Positions 35,029 through 47,722 of a stretch of 64,000 nucleotides of DNA are shown piece after piece. Location: contig NC_135783.1 in the NCBI RefSeq assembly GCF_051106095.1, positions 305,103,322 through 305,167,321 of the forward strand. Reading direction: 5' to 3'. The notes beneath the pieces were generated by a model. The model was not told where the DNA came from, ran no database searches, and saw only the letters and a list, made by a program, of their open reading frames with translations. This stretch comes from Pogona vitticeps. Its lineage: Eukaryota; Chordata; Lepidosauria; Squamata; Agamidae. A program made the position numbers and the translations under genes. Each line of letters begins with the position of its first letter. The stretch's first letter is position 1.

Positions 35029-35275
35029 CTGGATAGCTCAGTGGCTTAAGTATCTGGCTGCAGAGTCAGAGGCTGGGAGTCTGATTCCTCACAGAGCTTC
35101 TTGCAAGTAGAGCCAACCTGTGTGTCCTTGGACAAGCTGCTCAGTCCTGGAACATCGCCAGAAGAAGAGAACGGTAGACAACATCTATGTTTTCTCTACC
35201 TGGAAAACCATGGTACAGGTCACCATAAATCAGAATTGACTTGACAGCACATGATCATTACTAAAGTTTCATGCT
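35029..35275 (+). repeat. tRNA-derived lizard SINE (nearly full length)
   Basis: The head ggatagctcagtggcttaag resembles a pol III A box and ggctgggagtctgattcctc a B box. The tail is accataaatcagaattgact then tgacagcaca. The tRNA-like head belongs to the SINE and is not a tRNA gene. Confidence 0.8.
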
Positions 35276-38200
35276 ATTTCAGTGACAACATTTCACACAT
35301 GTGTGAAGAGTTTTCCAGTCTCCTTTTCAACTGCCACCATAAAATGGCTGAGATGGTACAAGATGTACAGGAAGAGACCACCAGTGCTTCCAGATCATCT
35401 CCTTGATTTGGCAGTTGATAGTAAACTCAAACTACCATGTTCCTTTTCAATTTCACCCCAGTTATATTAATCCCGTTGGTCTTGATGAGACAACTACGTT
35501 CATTCTCTTGTATTTCTGTGCTGTAATATGTATTTTTGTTGGAGGAATTTGGGGTTAATTCCTTTTAGTTAGCAGAGCATAAAGTACCAAAAACATGAAG
35601 AAGAATAGCTAAAAGTCCCAGTGTCCACCTAATTAATCACCATTTTCATAGTGATTAATTAGCTTTTGCATATAAATAGCACTCTATAAGTAGTTTAAGT
35701 AGAAAAGGAAAAAACATATTTACTTACAGTTATGAAACATCAGTTACAATCAGAAGGGGGGAAAGGATAAAGAAAGAAATTGCAGTCTCAACCATGCTAG
35801 GAGACTGAAATCCACCATGCTAGTTGAATGGTCAGAGATCAGGAACAGAGAAAAAGCGTGTCTGCTCCTGTCAAAGGTCAGAGAAGGAGATAGAGAAAGA
35901 GAGAGAGGAAAGAAAACAACAGAAACAAAGGAACAGCAGGAAGAGAGGAGGTGGAAGCCAGAGGTTGGAAAAAGAACTTTGTTGATTGCTAAGTTGCAAG
36001 GCATAGTTGAGTTAGGTTGTGAAGTCCCCTTCCCAGTGTTAGGTTGCATGCAAGATTCTTATTTTCTCCAGGATTTTTTGACATATTGTGTGACTCAACC
36101 TCTATTTCTATTCCTTTTGACATTTTCAAACAATTTACATGCTTCAATTCTGTATGCCAGTCATGGGAGTCATCTCACCAAATTACAGATATCATTATCA
36201 TATTTTATATGTCCTTCTGAATGAAAATGTCCAGTCCGTCTTGTTTGTTTCCCATACTCTTGGTAGTTGTATATATTGACACTGGAGGTGGTATGATTAA
36301 AACATTCTTCTTAGTACTTGTGAGGTGTAACCCATCACTTGTCAGGAAGTATAGCCAATGGTTTCAAAATCCAAATCCCTCATGTTGGTACCACTTCATA
36401 GTTAGTTGTTCAACTGGTGTATTTCCTTTCCTATTTCATTCTACTTCTTTGTACTGATATGATGGACAAAAAGACTATCTAGGCCCCAAAGTCCTTGAAT
36501 TTCCTTCCCAGAGCTTCAAAGCCTGATGTAATTTCTTTGTAGTCCCTCTCAGCTGTATAATTTGTTCCCACATGGATGAGAAGAAAGAGATATGTATCTC
36601 TGGGTTTTATGAGCAATGCCAATCCTTCTGTCACATCGGTAATCCATCTGCCAGGGAGACAGCATCCCTGGTAGGTCCACAGATCTTCATGGCATATTTC
36701 AGCTTCAGTCTCATGCAGTAGGGAGTCTCCTGCTTACAACTGCTCTTCTCTTCTTTTTACAGGGTGTGGGTTCAGTGATTCTATTTGACTGAGCTTTGAC
36801 CTCTCTTATGTCCTCATATGGGGCCTCCTGCATGTCTTCTTCAGCATGCTGTCTGCCAGACTCCTCTTCATGACTCTGAAAGTGGTTTTAAAGTTCAGCT
36901 AGTGAAGAGTGTCTTCTCCTTCTTTTGTTCTTGTGACTCTGTTCTCTCCTCAGTATTCTCCTTTTCTGCTTTGTCTTGCTGTTCTTCCTACTTCTCCATG
37001 TGTATGCTGTGTTGTTCTCAGGCACAAAGACAAACATTGTACACACTTTGTAAGTCACCTCCACAGACGTTGTTCATCGTGTGTAGACAAATCAGGATGT
37101 TTTTGCTTTCTTGGTTATCGTATTCTGAACTCTGAACTCGTAATAAACTGCACTAAGAGATTTGAAATAATGTAAGAGTTTTATGCTTCAAATGTGTGTG
37201 TGTGTGTGTGTGTGTAATAGTGTATTTGTCAGGTACCATCATATTATTGACTTGTGCCGAATAATTTCCAGTTTTTTAACAGCATGGAAGTAAAAAGCTA
37301 CTGATTTCAGTGACACTGACAATTTTTTTCAAGTTTCTTTTATGGATAAATGTAATACTTCCTCCTTCTGTTGCCCTCATTAAACATGAAAGCCAGCGAA
37401 AAGCTCTCCCTTTAAGAACCTGCTGCTCCAAAGAGAGGACACTTCAATAGATAACCTGCAAATGATTGTTGCTGCTGAGTCATTTTGACAAACATTTATT
37501 TTCTGTGGTGAATCAACTTTATCACACACTTTGGAACTCATTTAGTGCCCCTTTACTATATATGTAATAAATGTTTAATCACAGATTGCAGCCTTCTGCT
37601 TTCTATTCAGCTAAACTTTGGCCTTTCTCTGCCATTTCCCTGATAGGATAAAATAATTGTTTTGAAAATAATTGCTTGCAGGATCTCAGAGTTGGTTCTC
37701 CCTCTTCTTTGAATTTGGTTCTCCCTCTTCTTTGAATTCATGCTACTTATGCCCTCTTGAATACCTAATGATTTTCCTCTAGTTTGCATTTGTATATTTT
37801 TATTAACATCTTTCAAAACATAAGTTCACATGAGCTTTCTGGAAACAGACATATTTCTGTGCTTGCAGGAAGCTTTACTGAAGATATTAAAACAGTATAT
37901 CCAGTACTGAAACAAGACATTCTTCTTCTTGCTTCTCCTAGAGAATGTGCCTTTGGAAATCACAACCTATTTATCCGTATTCTGTTTTGCTGTGTGGTCC
38001 CTAAGCACTTTAGCATCAAGAAACAATGGCTTCTGTGGCTGAAATAGTTCTTATAAAGCCTTGCAGTTGTCTAACATGTTACAACAGCAGCTGCTGTTCT
38101 ACTTTGCAGTCCTTACAAATATCCCACCAAGTCCCAGGACGGCCACTGTTCCATCGCCAAAAAGGACGACAGCACCCAAAGGAAGGATATGGAGGACAAG

Positions 38201-38351
38201 GAACTCCAGAAAAAAGAACATTTCCACAAAAAGACCTTTTTGCATTAAATTTGCATATGCTAATTTAAATTAATATATACACTTATCATCACAATTAGAC
38301 ATTGCTGTTATTTCCATGGAAATATACTATAGCTCAAGATTGTGACTAGGT
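35276..38351. other. Intergenic, unassigned 3 kb
   Basis: Contains a GA-rich patch (35870-35950), a (TG)n run at 37193-37214 and a duplicated ttggttctccctcttctttg near 37690-37735. No gene recognised. Confidence 0.35.
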
Positions 38352-38714
38352 AACCCACCTTGGTATACAGCACTGAGATATTCCTGGGTCTTAGGAGGAA
38401 ACTGAAGACCTGGTTGTTTCCCCAAGCTTTTCTATAGTCTGCCCCTAATTAAGTAATCTTATGTATCCCTCTTGACTGTCTGCCTGCTATTAATTTTTTT
38501 TTCATTCTACATGATTCCTTCAGTCATGTTTTGGAACCATTTTTTCTTGTTGTCATTTTTATTGTCCTTCCTATTATTGTTTATGACTCTATTCTTCTTG
38601 TTAATTGCCCAGAGTAGTAGTGTAGCTACTAGTTGGGTGGGATAAAAATGAACGGACGGACGGACATATGAACAAACAAACAAACAAACAAACAAACAAA
38701 CAAACAAATAAATA
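38352..38714 (+). mobile_element. L2 LINE 3' end with (AACA)n tail
   Basis: ggaggaaactgaagacctgg and aattgcccagagtagtagtg belong to the L2 3' end. It finishes with ACGG units and then about ten AACA units at 38671-38710. Confidence 0.7.
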
Positions 38715-40292
38715 CAGGTCTATTCTTGTTGCGAGCTCTTATTTGGTTTAGGCATTGATGTCTTATGTAGTAGAGGTGCGCACAAGTATGCATGCATAAA
38801 TTGTTGTGATTTCTGTCCCCATGGGATCACATTCAAAGATGGTCACCTCCAACTGTCACTCAACATGATTCTGTTTATTCTGTTAGGTCAATAGTCTTTG
38901 ACATTTTTCTTATTAAGTAGTCCAAGCCTCAGTTTTCTCAAAGTAATGGGAACTATTAGGAGTAAAAGAAGAAGAGGAAGGAAGTTTAGATGCCTTTCAT
39001 CTCCCAAAACATAAAATAAAAAAACAAAGCAGGTCTCTTGTTTGTTGATTTTAAAGATGGGATTGTGAATGCTGAAGCGTATTAGCTGTGAGGACACTTT
39101 GTGGTACCCACTGTTGGCAAGATAAACAAGCTCAGTCAGTGGAAAATAAAACTTCCCATGAGTTTCAGGGCAACAAAGGATTAGAACAAGTTCTTCAACA
39201 ATAGGGGGACTGTTTTGATGAGCAATCCTCTCATGACTGACCCAACAGGGATTGCATGGAGGTGCTGATTCAATAAGCAGTTCTGTGCCTGTATGAGGGA
39301 CCACCTCAAGTGGCCATCAGCTGTGATTTGAGGAATCCTACTGAGCCTTAAATCAGACAACAGACAGATATGAGTGAAATGATCCCTTCAAGAGCTTCTT
39401 CAACAGTGAAACACAACTGCTTCCCTGGAAAGCTGAGAAAGAAGGCAGCTGCCTCTTCTGTTTGATTTTTAAACCACCCACTTAACTTCTGTTTTTCCAA
39501 CTAAAATGTAAAGACAAGTAGTGAAATGCACGATGAAATTAAAAGAAAGATTTGTTTAAGTGTAAATATAATTGGAAAGAAAGTGGCTTACCAATGGCTA
39601 CCTTGGTATGTACTTCTGGCTGATTATAGGATGCATTTTATGTGCAATTGTATGAAATGTTTCAAACATTAGTGTACCCACGACCCAATGAGACATGATG
39701 GTGCAGCCATGAGCATTGTGTTACATGACTCTCCTATTCATATATAAATCAGTAACTGCAGGGTGCTTGCTACACTGCAACTCTGTTACTTGAAACTCAG
39801 AGGTTGGATGTAATATTTTAAAAGGAAATCATTGCTATTCATTACTTATTGGTAGCCAGGTTTGTCATTATTAGCGCTCCAAACATGGATATAATTAATC
39901 CAATTGCACTTAAAATACAGGGAAATAAACTCTGATGCTCTCTACTAGCCAATTTTGATACTGCACCTTGGAAATATTTTTAAAAATACACTTGGTCTGT
40001 ATAAAGGAAGTAACTAATTTGAAATATCTTTTATGTTCAATAAGTAGTTGAATTGCTTATCACTGAAGAAGTAACTAATTACAGATAACTATGTTGCTTT
40101 TCTTTCAAATAGTTTCTTCTGTCCTCTGTAGGAACATTTGCTTTCAGTCCAACTCTGGCACAAGAAATCAACTGGAATGAAGAAATGTGCTTGAAGCAAT
40201 TGAATGCATAGTCAGCATGAACTGTTTTCTCATGTCTAATTTGTATGTAATAAATATATCTTTACACGATACATAGACCTACAAAAGAACGT
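38715..40292. other. Intergenic, unassigned
   Basis: No gene or named repeat recognised. Confidence 0.35.
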
Positions 40293-40375
40293 TATTTATT
40301 TATTTATTTGATTTTTATCCCGCCCCTCTAGACAATGTCTACCCGGGGCGGCTTACATTCAACTCATATTTTCTG
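40293..40375 (-). repeat. L2 LINE 3' tail fragment
   Basis: A TTTA run followed by gatttttatcccgcccctct and agacaatgtctacccggggc then cggcttaca is the reversed L2 terminal block. Confidence 0.75.
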
Positions 40376-40549
40376 CTGGTGGTGTATTCTCTATATAGAC
40401 ATATATTTTTAATAGCAGTTTTAAATGAATACATTGTTTCTCATTGAAATTAAGAAATTTAAGAACAAGGCCGTTCTATAATATTCTCTGTTACTTGTGT
40501 ATGGATGTGAACACTGGATAGTGAAGAAAACAGACAGGAAAGCAAGATC

Positions 40550-40993
40550 CATTCAAAATGTGGTGTTAGAGGCTGCTTCGTTATGGAATACCCTACCAGT
40601 AGAGGTGTGGAAGGCCCCCACCTGTCTAACATTTGGAAGGCAAATAAAAACATCGCTCTTTAGGCAGGTCTTTGGAAATGCTCTCCCTACTTAATTTAAT
40701 TTAATTTATCTCTGATTACATGAGTTGTTTATTGTTTAACATACGTTATTGCCAAACCCATCTTGGGATCAGTGTTTGTTAGTTTATTTGTCATGTGGGT
40801 GGGTTATTGGGATGGGTTTTTCTTCTTTAGCAGAAAGTCTTCTTTGACTGTATGTTTTTATTTGTTGTAAAGTGCCCAGAGTAGTGGCTTGCCACTAGAT
40901 GGGCAGAGTAGAAATTGATTGATTGATTGATTGAATGAATGAATGAATGAATGAATGAATGAATGAATGAATGAATGAATGAATGAATGAATA
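40550..40993 (+). mobile_element. L2 LINE 3' end with (TGAA)n tail
   Basis: A frame encoding LWNTLPVEVWKAPTCLTFGR and KTSLFRQV matches the conserved C-terminal remnant of L2. The DNA then continues through agtgcccagagtagtggctt into TGAT and about 16 TGAA units. Confidence 0.75.
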
Positions 40994-42534
40994 GTGATTA
41001 TATTGGTTTATTTGTTATTATCTACCCTGAAATACACTGGAAGGATAAGCTATATTAATACATTTTCAAAAACTGTAAAAAAAACAAACAAAACACCATT
41101 CACTCGATCATCTCCTTCATGTGTAACTATGTGTGAAGAACTTTGCCCATATTCATAACACTCTGTATCTGGAAATTATACTCAGTGGAACATTTTCATC
41201 ACACGAGGCTACAAAATGTGTGTGTATGAATGAATTTATTTATTACAGTCGAGTGACCAGCTCATAAATGTGTCTGTATGTGTTTACTGTCTCTCACTGC
41301 TGCCCCTTGATGATAGAACTTAATGTTGGTCTCTCATTTATAGAAGCCTTTAACAGAGTTGTAAACGTTAATCTATTATTTGCTGCAACTCTCAAAATTC
41401 TTCTGCTCGCTTAGCTGATAGACGTTTAAAAAAAACCCTTTACAAACTCTGTCCCTTGATGGTTAACAGCTAGAGATGGCAAGGAGGAGGAGGTAGAGAA
41501 CTAGAAGGTTGAAGGGGCTGCCAGTACAGTTCTTGCTGCATCATGACCCTCAACAGGCACCTGTTTTGACTTCTGGTGTCCACAGGCAGTCATCAAAGCT
41601 GACTCCTGACCTTTCTCGTTCTTCATCCTGTAGAGATCTTGCCACCCATGTTGGGTATACAGTGACAGAGGAGGACTCAACTGTAAACATGAGAATTGTG
41701 GCCTATGACTAGTGTATTGCCATCACACAAAGTTGTTTCAATAAGCAGAAGAGTGTCAGTAGCGATAACTTTCTTGTGATTAATGGAACTTTGGACTTTT
41801 AAGATGCTTATTTGTGGGTTCTACGTGATAAAGTCCACCAGCCAAAAGATACATATACTGGAGATACAAAGGCTTTTGAAAACTGTTGGCGTTCTTTGTT
41901 TAAGATACAAATTGTGGGCTGAACTCTTGTATCTGGACTTCAGCATTAAACAAACTGCATATCCAAAGACTTATCCATAGTGACAAGTCTAGTTACCTGT
42001 CATCAACTTGAATAAGGAAGGTAAGCTGTCCTCTCATTCAGTTGTCTTTATTTCTTCTTTGTTTCCGCTCCCTAATCAAAAGTTCCTTTCTAGGTTTAAT
42101 AAGAATCATGTTTAAATGTCATATATAGTACAGAAGCCAGTGCATGTCTTCAGTGTGAAGTTTAAACAAATCCAAGTGATAGTATCACCCTTTCCTCAGG
42201 CTGCAGACTTGTACACTGCTATCTGAGAGGAAGTCATATTGAACCAAGTAAGTAGAAGTACAACTATGTCATACATTTCTCAGAATCAGTGAGAATGTGA
42301 ATTTTAAGTCAAATTAGTACAGCACAGGTGTAATATACAGTACTGTGCCAAAGAAACAGGTCCCACTGACTTCATTGTGAATTCCTCCCAAGTCAGGGTG
42401 TATGGGACTGCAGCTTTAGGTATGGACAATTGCAAATTCCATTGTGATCGGTACTCTCACTTTACCTGAAAAGGGATTCAAAACGATGAGTTGGATTTTA
42501 CTTTAGGAAATATATGAACTAAAATAAATTATTG
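40994..42534. other. Intergenic, unassigned
   Basis: No gene or named repeat recognised. Confidence 0.35.
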
Positions 42535-42722
42535 CATAGAGGTAGTACAAATCCTTCTGAAAAAGAACAGAAAACTATGGAAGACTCTCCTTCACTGGAG
42601 ATTTTTAAACAGAGTTTGGATGGTCATCTGGCAGGATCCTTTAACTACAGACTTCCTGCTTCAGCAGGGCATGGGACTCAATGGCCCTTAGAGTTGCTTC
42701 TAGCGTTACCATTGTAGGATTT
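42535..42722 (+). mobile_element. CR1-like LINE 3' end
   Basis: ggagatttttaaacagagtt, tggatggtcatctggcagga and gggactcaatggcccttaga are the 3' end block of CR1/L3 elements. Confidence 0.7.
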
Positions 42723-43540
42723 TATATTTCCCCTTGGTCTTGAATGAATAATTTGGAAGAAAGCAGAAGCAAGATGCAGTTGACTCAGATAACTTCTTCA
42801 GATTATGATACATAAGTGATACACTGATTTTTGTTGTATCTACATTGATGGGATATTAAATTTGTATAGATTTTAGATTGCAGTGTTTGAAAATCTTAAG
42901 AGGTTTATTTTATTTTGTTCATGTGAAAGCTTGTGCTTACTGAGCAATGGGCATGAATCATCATGGATACTTGTTTGCACATAAGAACTGACATCTGATG
43001 TTTGAAAGCCCTGTCCATTACCTCGACATTTTGCTATGGAGTAGCTGCTCTCCCAGCAGCCTGCTCAAGCCAAGCTGGAGGTTGGGGAGGCTAGAATGCT
43101 CAAGGCCTTTCTTCCTGTACTATGATTTCATTTGAGACATGACCAAGGGAATATGACAGATCAGTTCTGATAAAGGAGAGATATGCTTTTAGAATTTAAT
43201 CATTGCTGGGGCATTATTTTCTATTCGCTTTTTTCATGCATGCAGTCCTGCTATAGCACACTGATTGGTATCATAATAACAAGATGAAATGTCTTCTCTG
43301 TGCCAAGACAGTTGCACATGTCAAAGTTGTGTTCCATCACAAATACACTGTGACGTTTTTTGTTGTTGTTGTTTTTTTAAACTGACTCGCAAGAGCAGAG
43401 GGAGTCATTTTTGGCAGATCCTGATTCATTTCATTTTCTCTTCAGGAGGTTTTCACTGTGAGCAGTCAGGCTTTTCATGCTAAATGCCAATCCCTATTAA
43501 GTTTCCAGCTTCCATCTGAGTGCCTTCTTCAAGAGGGAGA
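42723..43540. other. Upstream flank of the fibrinogen-like gene
   Basis: AT-rich. A promoter probably lies here, but I cannot point to a convincing TATA box or binding site. Confidence 0.3.
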
Positions 43541-43688
43541 ATGAATCTGAAAAATTCAGTGGGATGGATTCTTCTGGTACTCTTTCACTGTGGACTACAG
43601 ACAGCAGCAGAGAAGGCTGTTGAACTGGCCAATGTTCACCTGCTTCCACCAGGAGGCTATAAGAGACTGATCAACCTTAATGCGGAAG
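43541..43688 (+). CDS. Fibrinogen-like gene exon 1 (signal peptide)
   Basis: The ATG at 43541 (context gggagaATGaat) was chosen over an in-frame non-ATG extension. It encodes the signal peptide and LANVHLLPPGGYKRLINLNA, ending with one base of a split Glu codon before GTACCT. Confidence 0.8.
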
Positions 43689-45816
43689 GTACCTTCAAGT
43701 GTGGTATGCGGTGTGCCTGTGCAATGTTTGAAAAAGAGAAATCAACATTCATAACTTGGGAATGTTGCTTGCGTGGATGACAACTCCCAGAGTTCCTTAG
43801 TCAGCATGACCGGTAGCTCTTCTGGCTGGGGGATTATGGGAGACGTAGTCCAAAAGAATTACTCTGCCAAGATGATTCAGAAATAGAAGCACATTCCTTT
43901 TGAGGAAAAAGTGAAAGACACATGATTTTTTATTTTAGAAAAAAAGAAAGATGACTACGAAGAATGGGGACAAGAAAATATTGTTTTTTCCCCTTCTCCC
44001 ATAATTTTAGAATGCATAGTGTTCCAAATGAAACTGATTGGCAGTAAATTCAGGAGAGAAAAAAAAGAAAATCCTCCTTCAGACTATCCATACCTAATTT
44101 ATGGAATTCATTGCCACAAGGTATAGCTATGGCCTTTGGTGTAGAAGGAGCTAGACGTGTTATGACGAATTTACTGTCTACTTTTTGACCTGTCTATTTT
44201 TTAGCCAGCATATAGAGGCAAGCCACAGAATACCACTGGAGAGATAGTAATAGGGCAGTGTCATTCTTATGCCCTACTTTTTAACCTTCTCCAAGCTTCT
44301 CATTAGCAACGGCATGAAACAAGATGCTGAATTAAATTGATCTTTGCTCTGAAGTTGGAATCATCTTTACATGTGTACAGGAAGGTGGAGGATGTATAAT
44401 AATAGACTACTGGCTTTATTTTTGTGATGTCCTTTTGTTACAGCAGGACCTTGTCAACAGTATTTTTGCAGCTGAGACATAATATTGCAATCAAAGAATC
44501 ACAAAGAAGCTGGTTTTCAGTTTCCGTTTCAAAATCCTCTCTTCGTGTTCCTTTTTTCTTCTCACTGTCATGGTCCCTTGATATTCTGTTAGCTGGAATC
44601 TAAGGCTAAGACCAATTCTCCAGTGTGACATCATAGAAAATAATGATTTTGATTTAGACTTAATAATATTTAGATTATACCCACTGAAATCAATGGAACA
44701 TAGTTTTCTAATAAGTGACTTCAACCCCATTCATTTCACTCGAGCTAAATATGAATGAGTATTTAACCCACTGATGGGTTACAAAAAAAGACTCTTACCT
44801 TCACAGCAAATCCATGGTACTTACTATTGAAAGACAAAAGCTATGTCAAACTATTATAAACTGCTCAGCTCTTTAAGTGTATTGGGATTCTTAGGATTCA
44901 TGTTCTGGACTGGGAGATAAATGATAATTGTTGGAGAGGACAGTTCTAGTTTTTAACACTGTCTTGCTTTGAAGCAGTAACTTCCAGCAGGTGCTACAGA
45001 AGCCTATAACAGTGATAAGTCTTCAAGAGGGTAACTAACAGATAGTCCAGGCAAGCAGTCAGGGAATTCTCCCTCGTTTCAGACAAGAAGCATCCAAGCC
45101 AAAGCTGATTGTTGAATATTAATAGCCAAGAAAATAAACAGTAGTTGAATGACAGAGAAACAGAGAGAGCAACAAAGACAGTCCGGGTCATGCACAGCAA
45201 GGCATCCAGGAGTAACAATTGGCTGGTAACAACTGAACAATTATTGAACGATTTGTTCTCAGCTATGAACCTTCAGGAGCCAGAGGGCCATGCGAGGCTG
45301 CTGAGATTACTGTCGCTGAGAGCTCATGCAATGCTCACGTGTTGCCCACCTAGTCTTTGGTCACACTATGAACAGAGGCCAATTCTCAGGTCCATGCCCT
45401 TAATCCCAAGGAGACCTTCCATCAGAACTGGGCAGCTCTTCTACATGCCTCTAGCCAGGCTTCCCCCTTTGCTTGGCATTGCTCTGATGGACCAGGAGAG
45501 GATTTCGGCTTTCTAGGCTGAGTGTGGTGCCAAGCATCCTCCATTTGAGATGCTGTCTGTTCCTTCTCAAGGACCTGGGGTCCACAGGGACAGCTTCAGT
45601 GCTCCCAGTGTGAGGAAACTAAAATTCAGCTTGGCTGGAGGATTTGTCTGACCTGACAAATATTGCTTTGTCTTGAAGAACCATTGTTTTGTATTTTGTT
45701 TGGAGACAAGGATAAAAGGAAGCCCTTATGTCATTTACTCTGAATATAGGCTGCATGGCCTCTCTCCTCCTTCACTTGCAGAAAATGAAAAATTGCCTTT
45801 ATTGAAACATAACTGT

Positions 45817-45901
<85 letters not shown>

Positions 45902-47461
45902 TTTATATGCCGCCCACACTACCCAAAGGTCTCTGGGCGGCTTACAGCATTTAAAATACAATAAAGATATGTACAATTAAAATACAATTAAAATATATAT
46001 AAAATTGCCATCAGACCCACAGCTAATATTATTTCAGTTAAAAGCCTTCTGGAACAGGAAGGTTTTGACCTGGCGCCGAAATGTCAGCAGTGTCAGCGCC
46101 AGACGAATCTCAGTCGGGAGGGCATTCCATAGTCTGGGGGCAGCTGCCGAAAAGGCCCTTTGTCTGCAAGCCGTCCCTCTTACCTCCTTGAGGGACGGCT
46201 CTTTCAAAAGGGCCCCCTGGCTAGATCTTAACTGCCGGGTAGGCTCATATTTGTCATTACCCTAGCTCTAAAATTAACAGCAATCAGAACCAAGAAGCAA
46301 TACTGTTATTTTGTTCTCTCTCTGTATCTTTGCAAGCTGAATATAGGATATATAACAAATGTACAGGATTTACCCTATACGTGTTTTTGTGTGTGAACAA
46401 AAAAGGGAGAGGGATCATCTTAATGTGTGTGTGTGTTACTGAATTCAGTTATATCAGCCTTCAAATTGCAAAATCTCAATTAACATCATAATTAACCTTG
46501 CAGGGACTTTCAGCATTTCACTTAGTGGAATCATCCTGTGATTAATTTCTGTCTCTTCAAGGCCACTTCTTATCTATATTTTTGCTACCATTGATTTCAG
46601 TATGCATCCACATGTAACCTGGACATTTTACATGATCTCTGAATCAATTATGTCCGAACCTCAAATCTTGGAAAAAATAATACACTTCTTATATTAATAG
46701 CAGATCAGTAGGCCAGACTAAAAATATAATATTAAAGGTTTCCTTGTTTCCCTCTGTGCACAGAGTATCCAAGAGACTGCAGTGAGATTTTTAAACAGTC
46801 TGAAGAAAATGCCAGTGATGGTCTTTATGTCATTCAGCCAGCTAAGGAACCCATTGGTGTGTACTGCAATATGCAAGATGGTGGCTGGACAGTAATTCAG
46901 CATATTACTGCAAACAGTACTGTAGACTTTGACAGAACCTGGCAGGACTACAAATATGGATTTGGCTCAGTTAATGACAACTACTGGCTAGGCAATGAAT
47001 ACATGCATCAATTAACTAGCTCTCCAACGCTGTACAAACTTAGAGTTAAACTTGTAGACCTAAATGCTCAAATCAAGTGGGGAGAGTATGAACCATTCCA
47101 CATTGAAGATGAGATATCTCAATACAGGATCAGGCTTGGTCTGTATAAATGTAATGCTGGTGATGCCCTGTGTCAGGATACAGAAGCCTATCTCCATGAT
47201 AACCAGAAGTTCACCACAAAAGACAGAGACAATGACAATTATTTCCAAAACTGCGCTAAGCTAGAGTACAATGGCATACCTGGTGGAGGATGGTGGTATG
47301 ATGCCTGTGCTGGTGCAAATCTGAATCGCAGGAATGTTATCTATTGGCAACAGGACTGCAACAAAAATCATTTGTGCAAGTATGCTTGGATGATGGTCAA
47401 ACCTGTAGACCATAGCAAGGTCTGTTCCAAGATCTGTCCATTTCAGAAAGTTGAATTGTAA
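43541..47461 (+). CDS. Secreted fibrinogen-domain protein (FGL1-like), 281 aa
   Basis: Two coding exons, 43541-43688 and 46764-47461, join in phase. The first 22-24 residues (KNSVGWILLVLFHCGLQTAA) form a signal peptide. A short linker follows, and then a fibrinogen C-terminal globe begins at DCSEIF. Diagnostic parts are GLYVIQP, VYCNMQDGGWTVIQ, FDRTWQDYKYGFG, YWLGNEYMHQLT, KFTTKDRDNDNYFQNCA and WWYDACAGANLN. The DRDND loop fits the calcium site. There is no coiled coil or collagen stretch. The usual CHxxNLN reads CAGANLN, and the C-terminal GW..WKG loop is shortened. Six extra cysteines (CNAGDALC, DCNKNHLC, CSKIC) are unusual. The nearest relatives are FGL1-like proteins of birds and reptiles, from memory. 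Ligand and role are unknown. Confidence 0.85.
43779..43852. repeat. Fold-back repeat with aactcccag arms
   Basis: acaactcccagagttcctta at the left and gggattatgggagacgtagt at the right are imperfect inverted arms. It starts 90 bases after the exon 1 donor. Confidence 0.45.
43853..45818. other. Fibrinogen-like gene intron, left part
   Basis: No additional exon with a fibrinogen-family motif is seen. A chance + frame at 45145-45516 has no recognisable family. Confidence 0.4.
45819..46262 (-). mobile_element. L2 LINE 3' end with (TTTA)n expansion
   Basis: About 21 TTTA units run into atatgccgcccacactaccc and ggtctctgggcggcttacag. These are followed by ggaacaggaaggttttgacc, gtcgggagggcattccatag and ctgccgaaaaggccctttgt, the L2 3' region in reverse. 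It is the longest and freshest L2 piece in the window. Confidence 0.85.
46764..47461 (+). CDS. Fibrinogen-like gene exon 2 (fibrinogen globe)
   Basis: The acceptor ctgtgcacag is followed by AG completing Glu, then YPRDCSEIFKQSEENASDGL and on to KICPFQKVEL and TAA at 47459-47461. It carries the whole globular domain in one exon, 231 codons before the stop. Confidence 0.88.
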
Positions 47462-47716
47462 ACAATGCTATGACATTAAATTGAAGCTGACTGTTGTTCC
47501 TGCTTTACCTTGCATGTAAAAGCAAAATGTTTTCACTGACAATGTCTTAGAATATATGCAAGAAATTAGTTCCAGTACAAGAATAAGACTAAATCACAAG
47601 AGATTGAACATTGCAACCTTTATTGCCCCCCCCACCATTCAAGAAGTAAATCTTCTTTATTATTAGTTGTCTAGATGCTTTTAATTATCTAGGTGAAGAG
47701 AGTGAAAAGCATATTC

Positions 47717-47722
47717 ATTAAA
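47717..47722 (+). terminator. Possible polyadenylation signal (ATTAAA)
   Basis: ATTAAA lies about 255 bases after the stop. Another copy at 47475-47480 is nearer. Which is used cannot be decided from sequence. Confidence 0.3.

Noticed and set aside
35029-35110. tRNA gene candidate
   Set aside because: The A-box and B-box-like words belong to the head of a SINE with the usual lizard SINE tail. The cloverleaf is not maintained.
36818-37175. Two overlapping Cys/Ser-rich frames of about 90-105 codons
   Set aside because: Overlapping frames in different phases, no start context, no family motifs. Chance frames in T/C-rich DNA.
45145-45516. 123-codon frame in the fibrinogen-like gene intron
   Set aside because: No fibrinogen-family or other motif and no convincing flanking splice sites.
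45673-45954. Frame with repeated LFIY residues resembling a membrane protein
   Set aside because: It is a translation of the (TTTA)n array and L2 tail.
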